A DNA stretch of 10,288 bases from the NCBI GenBank assembly GCA_964574775.1, contig CAZNOS010000032.1:1-10288 (forward strand). Direction: 5' to 3'. The position numbers were made by a program, and so were the translations under genes. Shown here one piece after another: positions 1 through 6,632 of the stretch. The notes beneath the pieces are model-generated. The model saw nothing but the letters and a program-made list of their open reading frames with translations, did no database searches and had not been told where the DNA came from. Numbering within the stretch: position 1 is the first letter of the stretch; every line of letters starts with the position of its first letter. The DNA is from CABMGO01 sp964574775 (GTDB lineage Archaea > Nanobdellota > Nanobdellia > Pacearchaeales > GW2011-AR1).

Positions 1-2
1 CC

Positions 3-3000
3 GATTGGATTTATTTTAATGGGACTATTGATGAGGCTGTTGTCTTTAATCGTTCGTTGAATTCTACAGAAGTTGCTCAACTTTATAATTCTGGAGTAGG
101 ACTTTATGCAGATACTTCTGTTGCGCCATTTAATTCGGGGTTAGTTGCTGGATATCACCTTGATGAAGGAAGTGGAACAACAGCTTATGATATTACTGGA
201 AGAAATAATGGAACGCTTACAAGTGGGCCAACTTACGTTGCTGGAAAAGTTATAAAATCTACAACTTTAAGTTTTGTGTCTGAAACGTTAACGGCAACAG
301 TAGGAATAGTTGTAACACTTGTAGATAATATTTATACTTGGTTTTGGAGAATGTTTGACTGGGCCGGGAATAGTTATGATACGGCGAATAATACAATGAC
401 AATAGATACTATCGCGCCAATAATTTCTAATGTGACAAATATATCAGGAGTATATTCTACAAGTGGTCTAGATCCACAAGCGACTTTAACCGTAAACGCC
501 AGCTTAAGTGACTCACTACTTGAGGTTGATAGTGTTATTCTACAATTGCATAATGGAACAGATTGGAGAAATTATACTATGATGAATGCTAGTTCAATAT
601 TTTCAACAAATATAACTTTGGATTTGGGAAATAATAATTATACATATAATGTATGGGCTAATGATAGTGTTGGCAATGCTAATATTAGTTCTAATATGAC
701 ATTTAGTGCGAATTGGGATTGCACGTGGAATGTGTCAACTACGTCTGGTACAAATTTGGGACAATTTTTTGGTTGGGATGGAAAGAAGAACTTTGTTAAT
801 TTTACAATATATAATACTGGAGATGAGAATTACACAGATATGTGTCCGTTGCAACTCAGGGTTACACATAATTTATTGAGAGCTAATGCGGGGGCTATAT
901 ATATTGATGATATTGCGGGCCAGTCTAGACCATACGATAATGTGACGGCTGGCGAAACTGTTAATGTAAAATTATATTTCAATTATAGGAATCAAATTTT
1001 TAGTGATTCACTTGTTTTAAATATTACAGAGGAGAGCAATAACGCAGAGATTATGCACTCTGATTATTTGACAGCCACACTGATTTCTGCTTCTGGTCCA
1101 TATCTTTATCAGCAACAGTTTACGCCTACATCAGTAGCAGGATTGATATCTAGTATTAATAGTTCTTATTACAATATATATTTATCAAATCAAACTATAG
1201 TTTTTAATAATTCAATTAGAAATGGCGTTGGAGATGGAACTGAAAATATGACGGCGTATAATGTGACTTCGGCTGTCTTATTTGATTCTCTATTGAATTT
1301 TACAAATATTACGGATGCTACAAGCGCGATTTCAGATATAGATAATGTTACGTTTTTTTATAATAATATTTCTGATGGAGATGCAGAAGATGAAGTTCAT
1401 TACAGTGCATTAATCCTAAATCTTACGAACTTTGTGGAGACCATAAATAAGAGTAAGCGTTATGTGTTTATGCTGAACTCTTATGGATATAATGCGACTG
1501 GAAATGAAATAGTACACGCTAATAATACCGTAATTTTGAATAATAGTTTTATCGTTAACTTTTTATGCTATTCTACTTCAGATAATTTCTGCGTATCGCA
1601 ATGTGATAAGGATTTATTATCTGTAAATGAAACATCGTTTGACCCAGATTGTCCTTATTGTGGTAATGGATTTGTAGACGCTGGAGAGTCATGTTCTAAC
1701 TGTCTTGCAGATGCTGGTGCGTGTGCTCCGGCTGGTACATCCTCTAGTGGCGGTGGTGGAGGAGGCGGAGGCGGTGGAGGCGGAGGAAGCTTTGACAAAT
1801 CTTCTGAGACTTTCTCTTTAGTTAGAGGAGAGAAACAAGAGTTTGAATTGACTTTGGAAAATAAATTGGACTTACCAAAGTCAGGTATAGCAATAGCTGT
1901 GAAGGGAAATAATTCGCAATATGTCTCAGTTGAACCGACAACAATTACATCATTGGGTGCAAAATCAAGTACGAAAATAAAAGTAAAAATAACTGCACCA
2001 TCTTACTTTTCATCTGGTAAATTTTTACTAGAATTTATTTTCACTGGATCGATTGAAGGAAATACGACAAGTAAATTCACAGAGACGAGATATGTGACAT
2101 TAGAGATATTGGAAATGTCAAGAGGGGATGCGGATAAAATAATAAATGATTCGCAAAATATTTTGCAAGAGATGAATTCATCTGGATTTTATTTGAAGGA
2201 TGTGCAAAATATTTTAGATTCGATGCAGATAGAATATACAAATCTTAAATTTAATAATTTGAGAGATTTGGGTAAAAACATAAATGAAATTTATACTGCA
2301 GCAATAGAATCTAAGAAATTAATTGCAGAGATAAATGCTTCAGTTATAGAGGCTGAAAAGAATGGAGTTTCTGTTTCTGAAACTAAAAAATTGCTATATT
2401 TATCAGAAATTATTTTTAATAGAGGAGATTATTTGGGAGCATATGCAAAATTAAAAGAGGCGAGAAGTAGTTTGCTGTTGGAAACTAAGGGAGAGTTTAA
2501 TATATTGTATGCGATTAAAAATAATCCTGTAGAAACTTTAGGAATTTTGATATCAATAAGTATTATTGGTTTGGGTTCTGGATATTTAATTAGACTTGGA
2601 TTACTAAAGAGGAAGATGAAGTATCTTGCCCAGGAAGAAGTTTTATTGTTACAATTGATGAGAGTTGTGCAGAGAGATTGTTTTGAGGCAAATAAAATGT
2701 CGATGGAAGAATATAATGATGCAATGATACAATACGAAAAAAGACTTGGAACTGTTATACAAGAAAAAATAAAAACAGAAACTCAGATTGCTAATATAAA
2801 TAAATTAAGTGGAAAGAAGAAGGCATTGACACAAGAGAAGGATAGGTTGACTGTTTTAGTTAGACAGACTCAAGATGATTATATGAATAAGGGAAAACTT
2901 GATACGAGAATTTATGAAAATATGTTGAGAACTTATGCGGGTCGTTTAAATAAAATACAAGAAGAGTTGGCGTATATGTCTGCAGATGAGGAGTTGAGAA

Positions 3001-3041
3001 AGATTGGCGGATTTTGGAAGAGGTTGCTGGGGAAGAAATAA
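3..3041 (+). CDS. Envelope protein with LamG, Ig-like and Cys-rich modules, TM anchor and cytoplasmic coiled coil (5' partial)
   Basis: The reading frame is open from base 3, so the gene starts left of the window; the TTG at 57 is only an internal leucine. The first residues (nt 3-95) match the C-terminal edge of a LamG/concanavalin-like domain (GTIDEAVVFNRSLNSTEV). A second LamG opening follows (nt 138-251, GYHLDEGSGTTAYD) but breaks off after about 38 residues. Next come Ig-like beta domains dense in N-x-S/T sequons (about 255-1560), a Cys-rich CGNG...GESCSNC module (about 1560-1735), 13 glycines (1749-1787), another beta domain (about 1790-2115) and a helical stretch. A single membrane segment lies near 2535-2595, followed by a KRK stop-transfer cluster. 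The C-terminal coiled coil contains two SHOCT-like hairpins (about 2676-2755 and 2874-2955). The likely topology is a glycosylated exterior with the coiled coil in the cytoplasm. A surface adhesion role is inference; the ligand is unknown. Confidence 0.85.
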   Translation, partial: DWIYFNGTIDEAVVFNRSLNSTEVAQLYNSGVGLYADTSVAPFNSGLVAGYHLDEGSGTTAYDITGRNNGTLTSGPTYVAGKVIKSTTLSFVSETLTATVGIVVTLVDNIYTWFWRMFDWAGNSYDTANNTMTIDTIAPIISNVTNISGVYSTSGLDPQATLTVNASLSDSLLEVDSVILQLHNGTDWRNYTMMNASSIFSTNITLDLGNNNYTYNVWANDSVGNANISSNMTFSANWDCTWNVSTTSGTNLGQFFGWDGKKNFVNFTIYNTGDENYTDMCPLQLRVTHNLLRANAGAIYIDDIAGQSRPYDNVTAGETVNVKLYFNYRNQIFSDSLVLNITEESNNAEIMHSDYLTATLISASGPYLYQQQFTPTSVAGLISSINSSYYNIYLSNQTIVFNNSIRNGVGDGTENMTAYNVTSAVLFDSLLNFTNITDATSAISDIDNVTFFYNNISDGDAEDEVHYSALILNLTNFVETINKSKRYVFMLNSYGYNATGNEIVHANNTVILNNSFIVNFLCYSTSDNFCVSQCDKDLLSVNETSFDPDCPYCGNGFVDAGESCSNCLADAGACAPAGTSSSGGGGGGGGGGGGGSFDKSSETFSLVRGEKQEFELTLENKLDLPKSGIAIAVKGNNSQYVSVEPTTITSLGAKSSTKIKVKITAPSYFSSGKFLLEFIFTGSIEGNTTSKFTETRYVTLEILEMSRGDADKIINDSQNILQEMNSSGFYLKDVQNILDSMQIEYTNLKFNNLRDLGKNINEIYTAAIESKKLIAEINASVIEAEKNGVSVSETKKLLYLSEIIFNRGDYLGAYAKLKEARSSLLLETKGEFNILYAIKNNPVETLGILISISIIGLGSGYLIRLGLLKRKMKYLAQEEVLLLQLMRVVQRDCFEANKMSMEEYNDAMIQYEKRLGTVIQEKIKTETQIANINKLSGKKKALTQEKDRLTVLVRQTQDDYMNKGKLDTRIYENMLRTYAGRLNKIQEELAYMSADEELRKIGGFWKRLLGKK

Positions 3042-3043
3042 GT

Positions 3044-3517
3044 ATGTTATTTAGAACTCATTTTGTTTTCGCATCTTTAGTTTATTTAATTTTTTGGAAA
3101 TATTTAGAGATTGATTTGGGTGCAAAAGTTGTTTTCGGGATCTTTTTGTTTTTAGCAACTATTTTTGTTGATATAGATTCTTCGCAAAGTAAGCTCGGAA
3201 GTTATTGGATTTTTAGACCGTTTCAGTTATTTTTTTCACACAGAGGAATGATACATAGTCTATTGATGGCTGTTGTTTTAAGTTTTATTTTATTTTTTAT
3301 TAGTAAAAACGCTGGAGCAGGTTTTTTTATTGGGTATATTTTACATTTGTTTTTGGATGTTTTAACTAAAAGAGGTGTTTTTCTATTTTGGCCATTGTTT
3401 AATAAAAAAATAGTTCTAATCGGATTGAATTCTGGTGGACTAATTGAGGAAATTTTATTTGTTTTGATCTTATTAATAGATTTGTTCTTGTTTTTGGGTA
3501 TGATTTTAGGTTTTTAA
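3044..3517 (+). CDS. YdjM/DUF457-type membrane-bound metal-dependent hydrolase
   Basis: This 157-aa polytopic membrane protein has the signature polar residues of the YdjM (LexA-binding, inner-membrane-associated hydrolase; DUF457) family. They are H6 near the N-terminus, D43/D45 in FVDIDSSQS, H66 and H71 in SHRGMIHS, and H101, D105 and T108 in HLFLDVLTKRG, embedded between about five hydrophobic segments. These His/Asp residues are the expected metal ligands; the substrate of the family is unknown. The usual His after the DxD motif is Ser here. I chose the ATG at 3044 because an upstream in-frame TTG (3014) would lie inside the preceding gene. The gene begins 2 nt after the envelope protein stop, so the two are probably co-transcribed. 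This may mean membrane or envelope maintenance, but that is inference. Confidence 0.85.
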   Translation: MLFRTHFVFASLVYLIFWKYLEIDLGAKVVFGIFLFLATIFVDIDSSQSKLGSYWIFRPFQLFFSHRGMIHSLLMAVVLSFILFFISKNAGAGFFIGYILHLFLDVLTKRGVFLFWPLFNKKIVLIGLNSGGLIEEILFVLILLIDLFLFLGMILGF

Positions 3518-3573
3518 TCTTTGGTTTATCGTCGCATATAACATTATAAAATAGAGTTTGAATGATATAAATC

Positions 3574-3581
3574 TTTATAAA
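3574..3581 (+). promoter_or_regulatory. TATA box of radA
   Basis: TTTATAAA is centred 25-26 nt upstream of the radA ATG in an 85-nt intergenic gap. This places transcription initiation at or next to the start codon, implying a leaderless mRNA. There is no Shine-Dalgarno-like sequence immediately before the ATG. Confidence 0.7.
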
Positions 3582-3602
3582 CAAAACATGTTTTTGTGAG
3601 AC

Positions 3603-4637
3603 ATGGTTGAAGAAAAAGTAGAAGTTGAAGTGGAAGATAAGAAAAAAAAGAAGGTTGCGAAAAAAGAAGAAGATTCGGAGAATAAGAAATTAACCGATGT
3701 TCCTGGAATAGGACCAGGTGCTGCTGCAAAATTAGAAGCTGCTGGAATTTATGATTTGATGGGATTGGCTGTTATGGGTCCGTCTGAATTGGCTGAAATG
3801 GCCGGGATGGGAGAGGCTGTTGCGAGAAAGGCGATACAGGCTGCTCGTTCTATGATGAATTTAGGATTTTCTGATGGATTGGAATTTGCCGAAAAAAGAA
3901 AAGAGGTTGGTTTTATTACGACAGGTAGTAAAAATTTAGATAATCTTCTGGGTGGAAAGGGTTTAGAGACGAAGTCGATAACTGAGGCCTTCGGGGCTTT
4001 TGGTTCTGGGAAGACTCAGTTGGCTTTGGCTTTAACGGTGAATGTTCAGTTGCCAATTGAACAGGGCGGTATGAATGGTAAGGCCGTTTTTATTGATACA
4101 GAGGGAACGTTTAGACCGGAAAGGATTAGGCAGTTGGCTGCGAGATTTAATGCTAACTCCGATAAGGTTTTAAAAAATATTATGGTTGCAAGAGCATTTA
4201 ATTCGGATCATCAGATTTTACTCTTAGATAAAATTGCTGAGTTGATTAAAAATGGCGAACCAATCAGATTAATTGTTATTGATTCCCTAACTGCGCACTT
4301 TAGGGCTGAATTTTCCGGAAGAGGAATGTTGGCAGATAGACAGCAAAAGTTGAATAAGTATTTACATAACTTAATGAAAATTGCCGAAAGTTATAATATT
4401 GCGGTTTATGTTACGAATCAGGTTATGTCTGATCCGGCGCAGATGTTTGGAGATCCGACGAAGGCAGTCGGTGGAAATATTGTTGCGCATGCCTCAACTT
4501 ATAGAATGTATTTAAGAAGAAGTAAGAAAGATACTCGTGTTGCTAAATTAATAGACTCGCCAAATTTACCAGATAACGAGACTGTTTTCTCAGTCGAGAC
4601 TGATGGTTTGCATGATGTTGATGTTGATCCGAAGTAA
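3603..4637 (+). CDS. radA: DNA repair and recombination protein RadA
   Basis: This is the archaeal Rad51/RecA-family recombinase (344 aa), which forms ATP-dependent filaments on single-stranded DNA and carries out strand exchange. A charged Lys/Glu-rich leader (1-30) precedes a helix-hairpin-helix domain (about 31-85, DVPGIGPGAAAKLEAAG) and the ATPase core. The core shows Walker A GAFGSGKT (131-138), Walker B LIVID (223-227), the HFRAEFSGRGMLADRQQKL segment (232-250), and the L2 region NQVMSDPAQMFGDPTKAVGG (272-291) with HASTYRMYLRRS after it. No intein is present. Departures from common archaeal RadA are Ala at 132, where Glu is usual, FSDG (89-92) at the FxxA polymerisation motif, and one extra residue in LGGKGLET. 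It has its own promoter and is probably co-transcribed with the small Cys-rich gene 1 nt downstream. Confidence 0.97.
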   Translation: MVEEKVEVEVEDKKKKKVAKKEEDSENKKLTDVPGIGPGAAAKLEAAGIYDLMGLAVMGPSELAEMAGMGEAVARKAIQAARSMMNLGFSDGLEFAEKRKEVGFITTGSKNLDNLLGGKGLETKSITEAFGAFGSGKTQLALALTVNVQLPIEQGGMNGKAVFIDTEGTFRPERIRQLAARFNANSDKVLKNIMVARAFNSDHQILLLDKIAELIKNGEPIRLIVIDSLTAHFRAEFSGRGMLADRQQKLNKYLHNLMKIAESYNIAVYVTNQVMSDPAQMFGDPTKAVGGNIVAHASTYRMYLRRSKKDTRVAKLIDSPNLPDNETVFSVETDGLHDVDVDPK

Positions 4638-4638
4638 T

Positions 4639-5031
4639 ATGGGAGATCATGGATTTAAGGGAGCGGGAGAATTTGGAGGACAAGACGGCAATTTTAATTG
4701 TTTACCAGATTATCATTGGACAAAATGTTCTCATCGAAAGCAGGGTTTGTTTGGTGACGATTTTACCGACAAAAGATATGCTTGTGATTTAACTTCTAGA
4801 CAAGATGCGGACGGGAAGGGTTTTGGTTATGATGAATGCACTTGTGTTGACGATGACTATAGAAATTGTCCGATTTTTAGGGGTGCAAAAAGAGTAGAGA
4901 GTACGTGTGCTTGCATAGATGAATTTAAGGGATTTTTGGAAGCTTGTAATGAAGAAGATAGACAAGAAGTAAGACGCGAGGAAGCCAGAAGACGTCTGAA
5001 ATTTATTGAAGAAGGATTTCGTGGTGGATAG
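4639..5031 (+). CDS. Cysteine-rich small protein downstream of radA, function unknown
   Basis: I do not recognise this 130-aa soluble protein. It has nine cysteines (21, 30, 49, 67, 69, 77, 90, 92, 103), including CTC and CAC pairs and DDDYRNCPIF, interspersed with His and acidic residues. It ends in a highly charged helix (about 105-126, rich in Glu and Arg). There is no signal peptide or membrane segment, so the cysteines more likely bind Zn or an Fe-S cluster in the cytoplasm than form disulfides; this is inference. The start at ATG 4639 lies 1 nt after the radA stop. An upstream in-frame ATG at 4603 would overlap radA and adds no convincing domain. Tight linkage to radA suggests co-expression, but a repair role is unproven. 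Confidence 0.75.
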   Translation: MGDHGFKGAGEFGGQDGNFNCLPDYHWTKCSHRKQGLFGDDFTDKRYACDLTSRQDADGKGFGYDECTCVDDDYRNCPIFRGAKRVESTCACIDEFKGFLEACNEEDRQEVRREEARRRLKFIEEGFRGG

Positions 5032-5049
5032 ATTTTGTTTTAGATAATG

Positions 5050-5057
5050 TTTTAAAT
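5050..5057 (+). promoter_or_regulatory. TATA box of tRNA-Arg
   Basis: TTTTAAAT is centred about 26 nt upstream of the mature 5' end of the tRNA, the standard archaeal position. Confidence 0.55.
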
Positions 5058-5079
5058 TGAATTTTATTTTATTTAATAT

Positions 5080-5152
5080 GCCCTTATAGTTCAGCTGGAT
5101 AGAATGTGTGGTTGCGGTCCGCACGACCGGGGTTCGAATCCTCGTGGGGGCG
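5080..5152 (+). tRNA. tRNA-Arg(GCG)
   Basis: A full cloverleaf of 73 nt can be drawn. The acceptor stem is GCCCTTA/TGGGGGC with two G-U pairs. The D arm is GTTC/GAAT, with A20 in the loop (an arginine identity element). The anticodon stem is TGTGG/CCGCA around loop TTGCGGT, giving anticodon GCG, which reads CGC/CGU. A 4-nt variable loop is followed by T arm CGGGG-TTCGAAT-CCTCG. The discriminator is G. There is no intron and CCA is not encoded. It lies between the radA-linked Cys-rich gene and the uracil-DNA glycosylase. Confidence 0.95.
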
Positions 5153-5156
5153 TAAA

Positions 5157-5164
5157 TTTATTAA
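5157..5164 (+). promoter_or_regulatory. TATA box of the uracil-DNA glycosylase gene
   Basis: TTTATTAA is centred 25-26 nt upstream of the ATG at 5186, squeezed between the tRNA-Arg 3' end and the gene. It implies a separate leaderless transcript rather than read-through only. Confidence 0.5.
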
Positions 5165-5185
5165 GGTTATTTGTTTTGATTTTTT

Positions 5186-5788
5186 ATGAGTAATTTAGAA
5201 TTACTGAAAGAAATTGAAAACCAATTGAATACGAGTGTTAATTTACCATTGAAAGAGTTGTCTAAAAATTTAGTTTTTGGAAAAGGAAATCCGGAAGCAA
5301 AAATTATGTTTATTGGAGAGGCGGCAGGAAGAAACGAGGATGAACAAGGATTGCCTTTTGTGGGTGCTGCTGGTAAAAATCTAGATAAGTTGTTAGCTAC
5401 CGTTGGTTTAAGCTTGAATGATGTTTATATCGCAAACATATTGAAATATAGACCACCCGAGAACAGAAATCCTCTTCCGGAAGAGATTAAACTGCACACA
5501 CCTTGGTTAATTAAGCAAATTGAGGTTATTAAGCCACTTGTGGTCTGTTCTTTGGGAAATTATGCAACTAAGTTTTTTTTGGCAAATGGTGTCGTGGAAA
5601 AAATGAATGATCAACCAGGAATTACGTCTCTTCATGGGAAGGTTAGGGAGATGGATTTTATAGGGCTGAAGATAAAATTAATTCCGTTGTTTCATCCTGC
5701 GGCGATAATTTATAATCAGAAGCTTTTGGATTCTTGGAATGCAGATATGGAAGTTGTGAAGAAAGAGATACAGAAGAGTTTGCTTTGA
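5186..5788 (+). CDS. Family 4-like uracil-DNA glycosylase lacking the Fe-S cluster ligands
   Basis: This 200-aa protein should remove uracil (from cytosine deamination) from DNA, starting base excision repair. Family 4 hallmarks are clear: FGKGNPEAKIMFIGEA leading into GEAAGRNEDEQGLPFVG (44-60), then NILKYRPPENRNPLPEE (84-100), LVVCSLG (118-124), and the C-terminal catalytic-loop motif HPAAIIYNQK (170-179). Known family 4 enzymes bind a 4Fe-4S cluster with four cysteines: an N-terminal CxxC, the Cys of KCRPP, and one about 16 residues later. Here the corresponding positions are Ser17, Leu20, Tyr88 and His104. The only cysteine in the protein is C121. The GEAPG motif reads GEAAG. Length and remaining motifs are normal, so it looks like a functional cluster-free variant rather than a pseudogene. 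Activity is inferred. Confidence 0.88.
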   Translation: MSNLELLKEIENQLNTSVNLPLKELSKNLVFGKGNPEAKIMFIGEAAGRNEDEQGLPFVGAAGKNLDKLLATVGLSLNDVYIANILKYRPPENRNPLPEEIKLHTPWLIKQIEVIKPLVVCSLGNYATKFFLANGVVEKMNDQPGITSLHGKVREMDFIGLKIKLIPLFHPAAIIYNQKLLDSWNADMEVVKKEIQKSLL

Positions 5789-5794
5789 TAGGTT

Positions 5795-5802
5795 TTTATA
5801 TG
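5795..5802 (+). promoter_or_regulatory. TATA box of tRNA-Thr
   Basis: TTTATATG is centred 25-26 nt upstream of the tRNA 5' end, just after the glycosylase stop codon. Confidence 0.55.
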
Positions 5803-5823
5803 CTTATTATTTATTTTAATTAC

Positions 5824-5896
5824 GCCACAGTAGCTCAGTCGGTAGAGTATCGCATTCGTAATGCGAGGGTCGGGAGTTCAATCCTCTCCTGTGGCT
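5824..5896 (+). tRNA. tRNA-Thr(CGT)
   Basis: A 73-nt cloverleaf with a perfect acceptor stem GCCACAG/CTGTGGC. The D arm is GCTC/GAGT, the anticodon stem TCGCA/TGCGA with loop TTCGTAA gives anticodon CGT, which reads ACG. The variable loop has 5 nt, the T arm is GGGAG-TTCAATC-CTCTC, and the discriminator is T, as in archaeal tRNA-Thr. There is no intron and no encoded CCA. The discriminator base is also the last base of the convergent minus-strand gene's stop codon. Confidence 0.95.
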
Positions 5897-6531
5897 TAGT
5901 CTGTTTTGGAATTTTCCATTATTCTATCCCAGTTGTCTATTGGTATTGCTGCTTTGAGGTTGGCTTGTTTTATGGCGACATAGATTTCTTTTGCATATTT
6001 GCCCAGTGTTTCGGGTCTTTGATTCGCAATCCAAATTATTTGTCTAAACGTTATCTCAGGCGAACCACCTAGTAAATTTTCTAAGAGAAATGTTTCTGCG
6101 TTTCTACTTAGGTTGAGTTTTTGTTTCTTATCTTCTGGATCAAATTCTGGGGGGAATAAATGAGTGCGTTGTCTTAATCTATTGCCCCCTTCATCATAAT
6201 CTGGCGTTTGAGGAGATGTATAGATATATGGCTCGGTTTCTTCGAAAATCCACCTAGTTGGATCGATAATTCTTAAATCGGCAGAAATCCAGCCATGCCT
6301 TTGAAAAATTCTTGATGAATTAAAATAGGGATTGGTGTTAGTTACAGGACCGTAATAATGACCATAGACAGCTCTCCCTTTAATAAAATCCTCTTTGATT
6401 ATTTGGCATGCAATAGCATAACAATTTCCGTGCCATTCAGAAAGTGGCAATTTTATTGCTTCTGCAATTTCCCATATATTTGGTTTATTTAAAAAAGTTG
6501 TCGCTGTTTGGCGCGTCCCTGATTTTGACAT
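5896..6531 (-). CDS. Putative Cys-His-Asp (papain/transglutaminase-like) enzyme, function unknown
   Basis: I cannot name this 211-aa protein. It shows an ordered Cys-His-Asp arrangement: C37 in WHGNCYAIACQ, H79 in RHGWI, and D90 in IIDPTRWIFE followed by PYIY. This resembles papain-fold or transglutaminase-like phage and bacterial proteins with an NC...H(G/S)W...DPT(R/L)W pattern. That assignment is inference from motif spacing. The C-terminal half is helical and polar. There is no signal peptide or membrane segment. The ATG at 6531 lies inside nop10, giving a 47-nt overlap in another frame. The only start I see clear of the overlap and before C37 is TTG at Leu28 (nt 6450), so the N-terminus is uncertain. 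It is the last gene of the translation operon and converges on tRNA-Thr. Its Trp-, Pro- and His-rich composition differs from the neighbouring core genes and may indicate transfer. Confidence 0.75.
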   Translation of the reverse strand: MSKSGTRQTATTFLNKPNIWEIAEAIKLPLSEWHGNCYAIACQIIKEDFIKGRAVYGHYYGPVTNTNPYFNSSRIFQRHGWISADLRIIDPTRWIFEETEPYIYTSPQTPDYDEGGNRLRQRTHLFPPEFDPEDKKQKLNLSRNAETFLLENLLGGSPEITFRQIIWIANQRPETLGKYAKEIYVAIKQANLKAAIPIDNWDRIMENSKTD

Positions 6532-6631
6532 GTTTGTAATGTGCGTCTTGTGTTGTGGATTTACATTTTTTGCAAATATCTGTAAGATTGTATTCGTTGC
6601 AATTTGGACATTTCTTAAGTTTAAGCGGCAT
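6485..6631 (-). CDS. nop10: Ribosome biogenesis protein Nop10 (H/ACA RNP subunit)
   Basis: This 48-aa protein starts MPLKLKKCPNCNEYNL and continues DICKKCKSTTQDAH. It matches the Nop10 pattern: KCPxC, then YxL, then CxxC, then TxxAH. Nop10 binds the pseudouridine synthase Cbf5 in H/ACA guide ribonucleoproteins that modify rRNA. Both CxxC pairs of the zinc ribbon (C8/C11 and C20/C23) are intact. The tail (HYKHVKIRDAP...) is shorter than and different from the SPEDxYGxYRR tail of euryarchaeal Nop10. The start ATG lies 1 nt after the aIF2-alpha stop, the classic archaeal aIF2-alpha/Nop10 pairing, and the last 47 nt overlap the next gene. Confidence 0.92.
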   Translation of the reverse strand: MPLKLKKCPNCNEYNLTDICKKCKSTTQDAHYKHVKIRDAPNSDNFFK

Positions 6632-6632
6632 T

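Noticed and set aside
3014..3043. TTG start that would extend the YdjM-like protein by 10 residues
   Set aside because: It lies inside the preceding gene and the added residues are not family-like; the ATG at 3044 gives the usual N-terminus with the conserved His.
3399..3729. Two small minus-strand frames around the radA promoter
   Set aside because: They are antisense to well-supported genes and rich in Leu, Phe and Ser, as expected from AT-rich shadows.
4603..4638. Upstream ATG for the Cys-rich gene inside the radA 3' end
   Set aside because: The extra residues are an out-of-frame read of radA; ATG 4639 directly after the radA stop fits the tight spacing seen elsewhere.
4789..5124. Minus-strand 111-aa frame
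   Set aside because: It is antisense to the Cys-rich gene and runs into tRNA-Arg; no domain or promoter supports it.
5734..6072. Plus-strand 112-aa frame
   Set aside because: It runs from the glycosylase 3' end through tRNA-Thr into antisense of the operon; a shadow frame.
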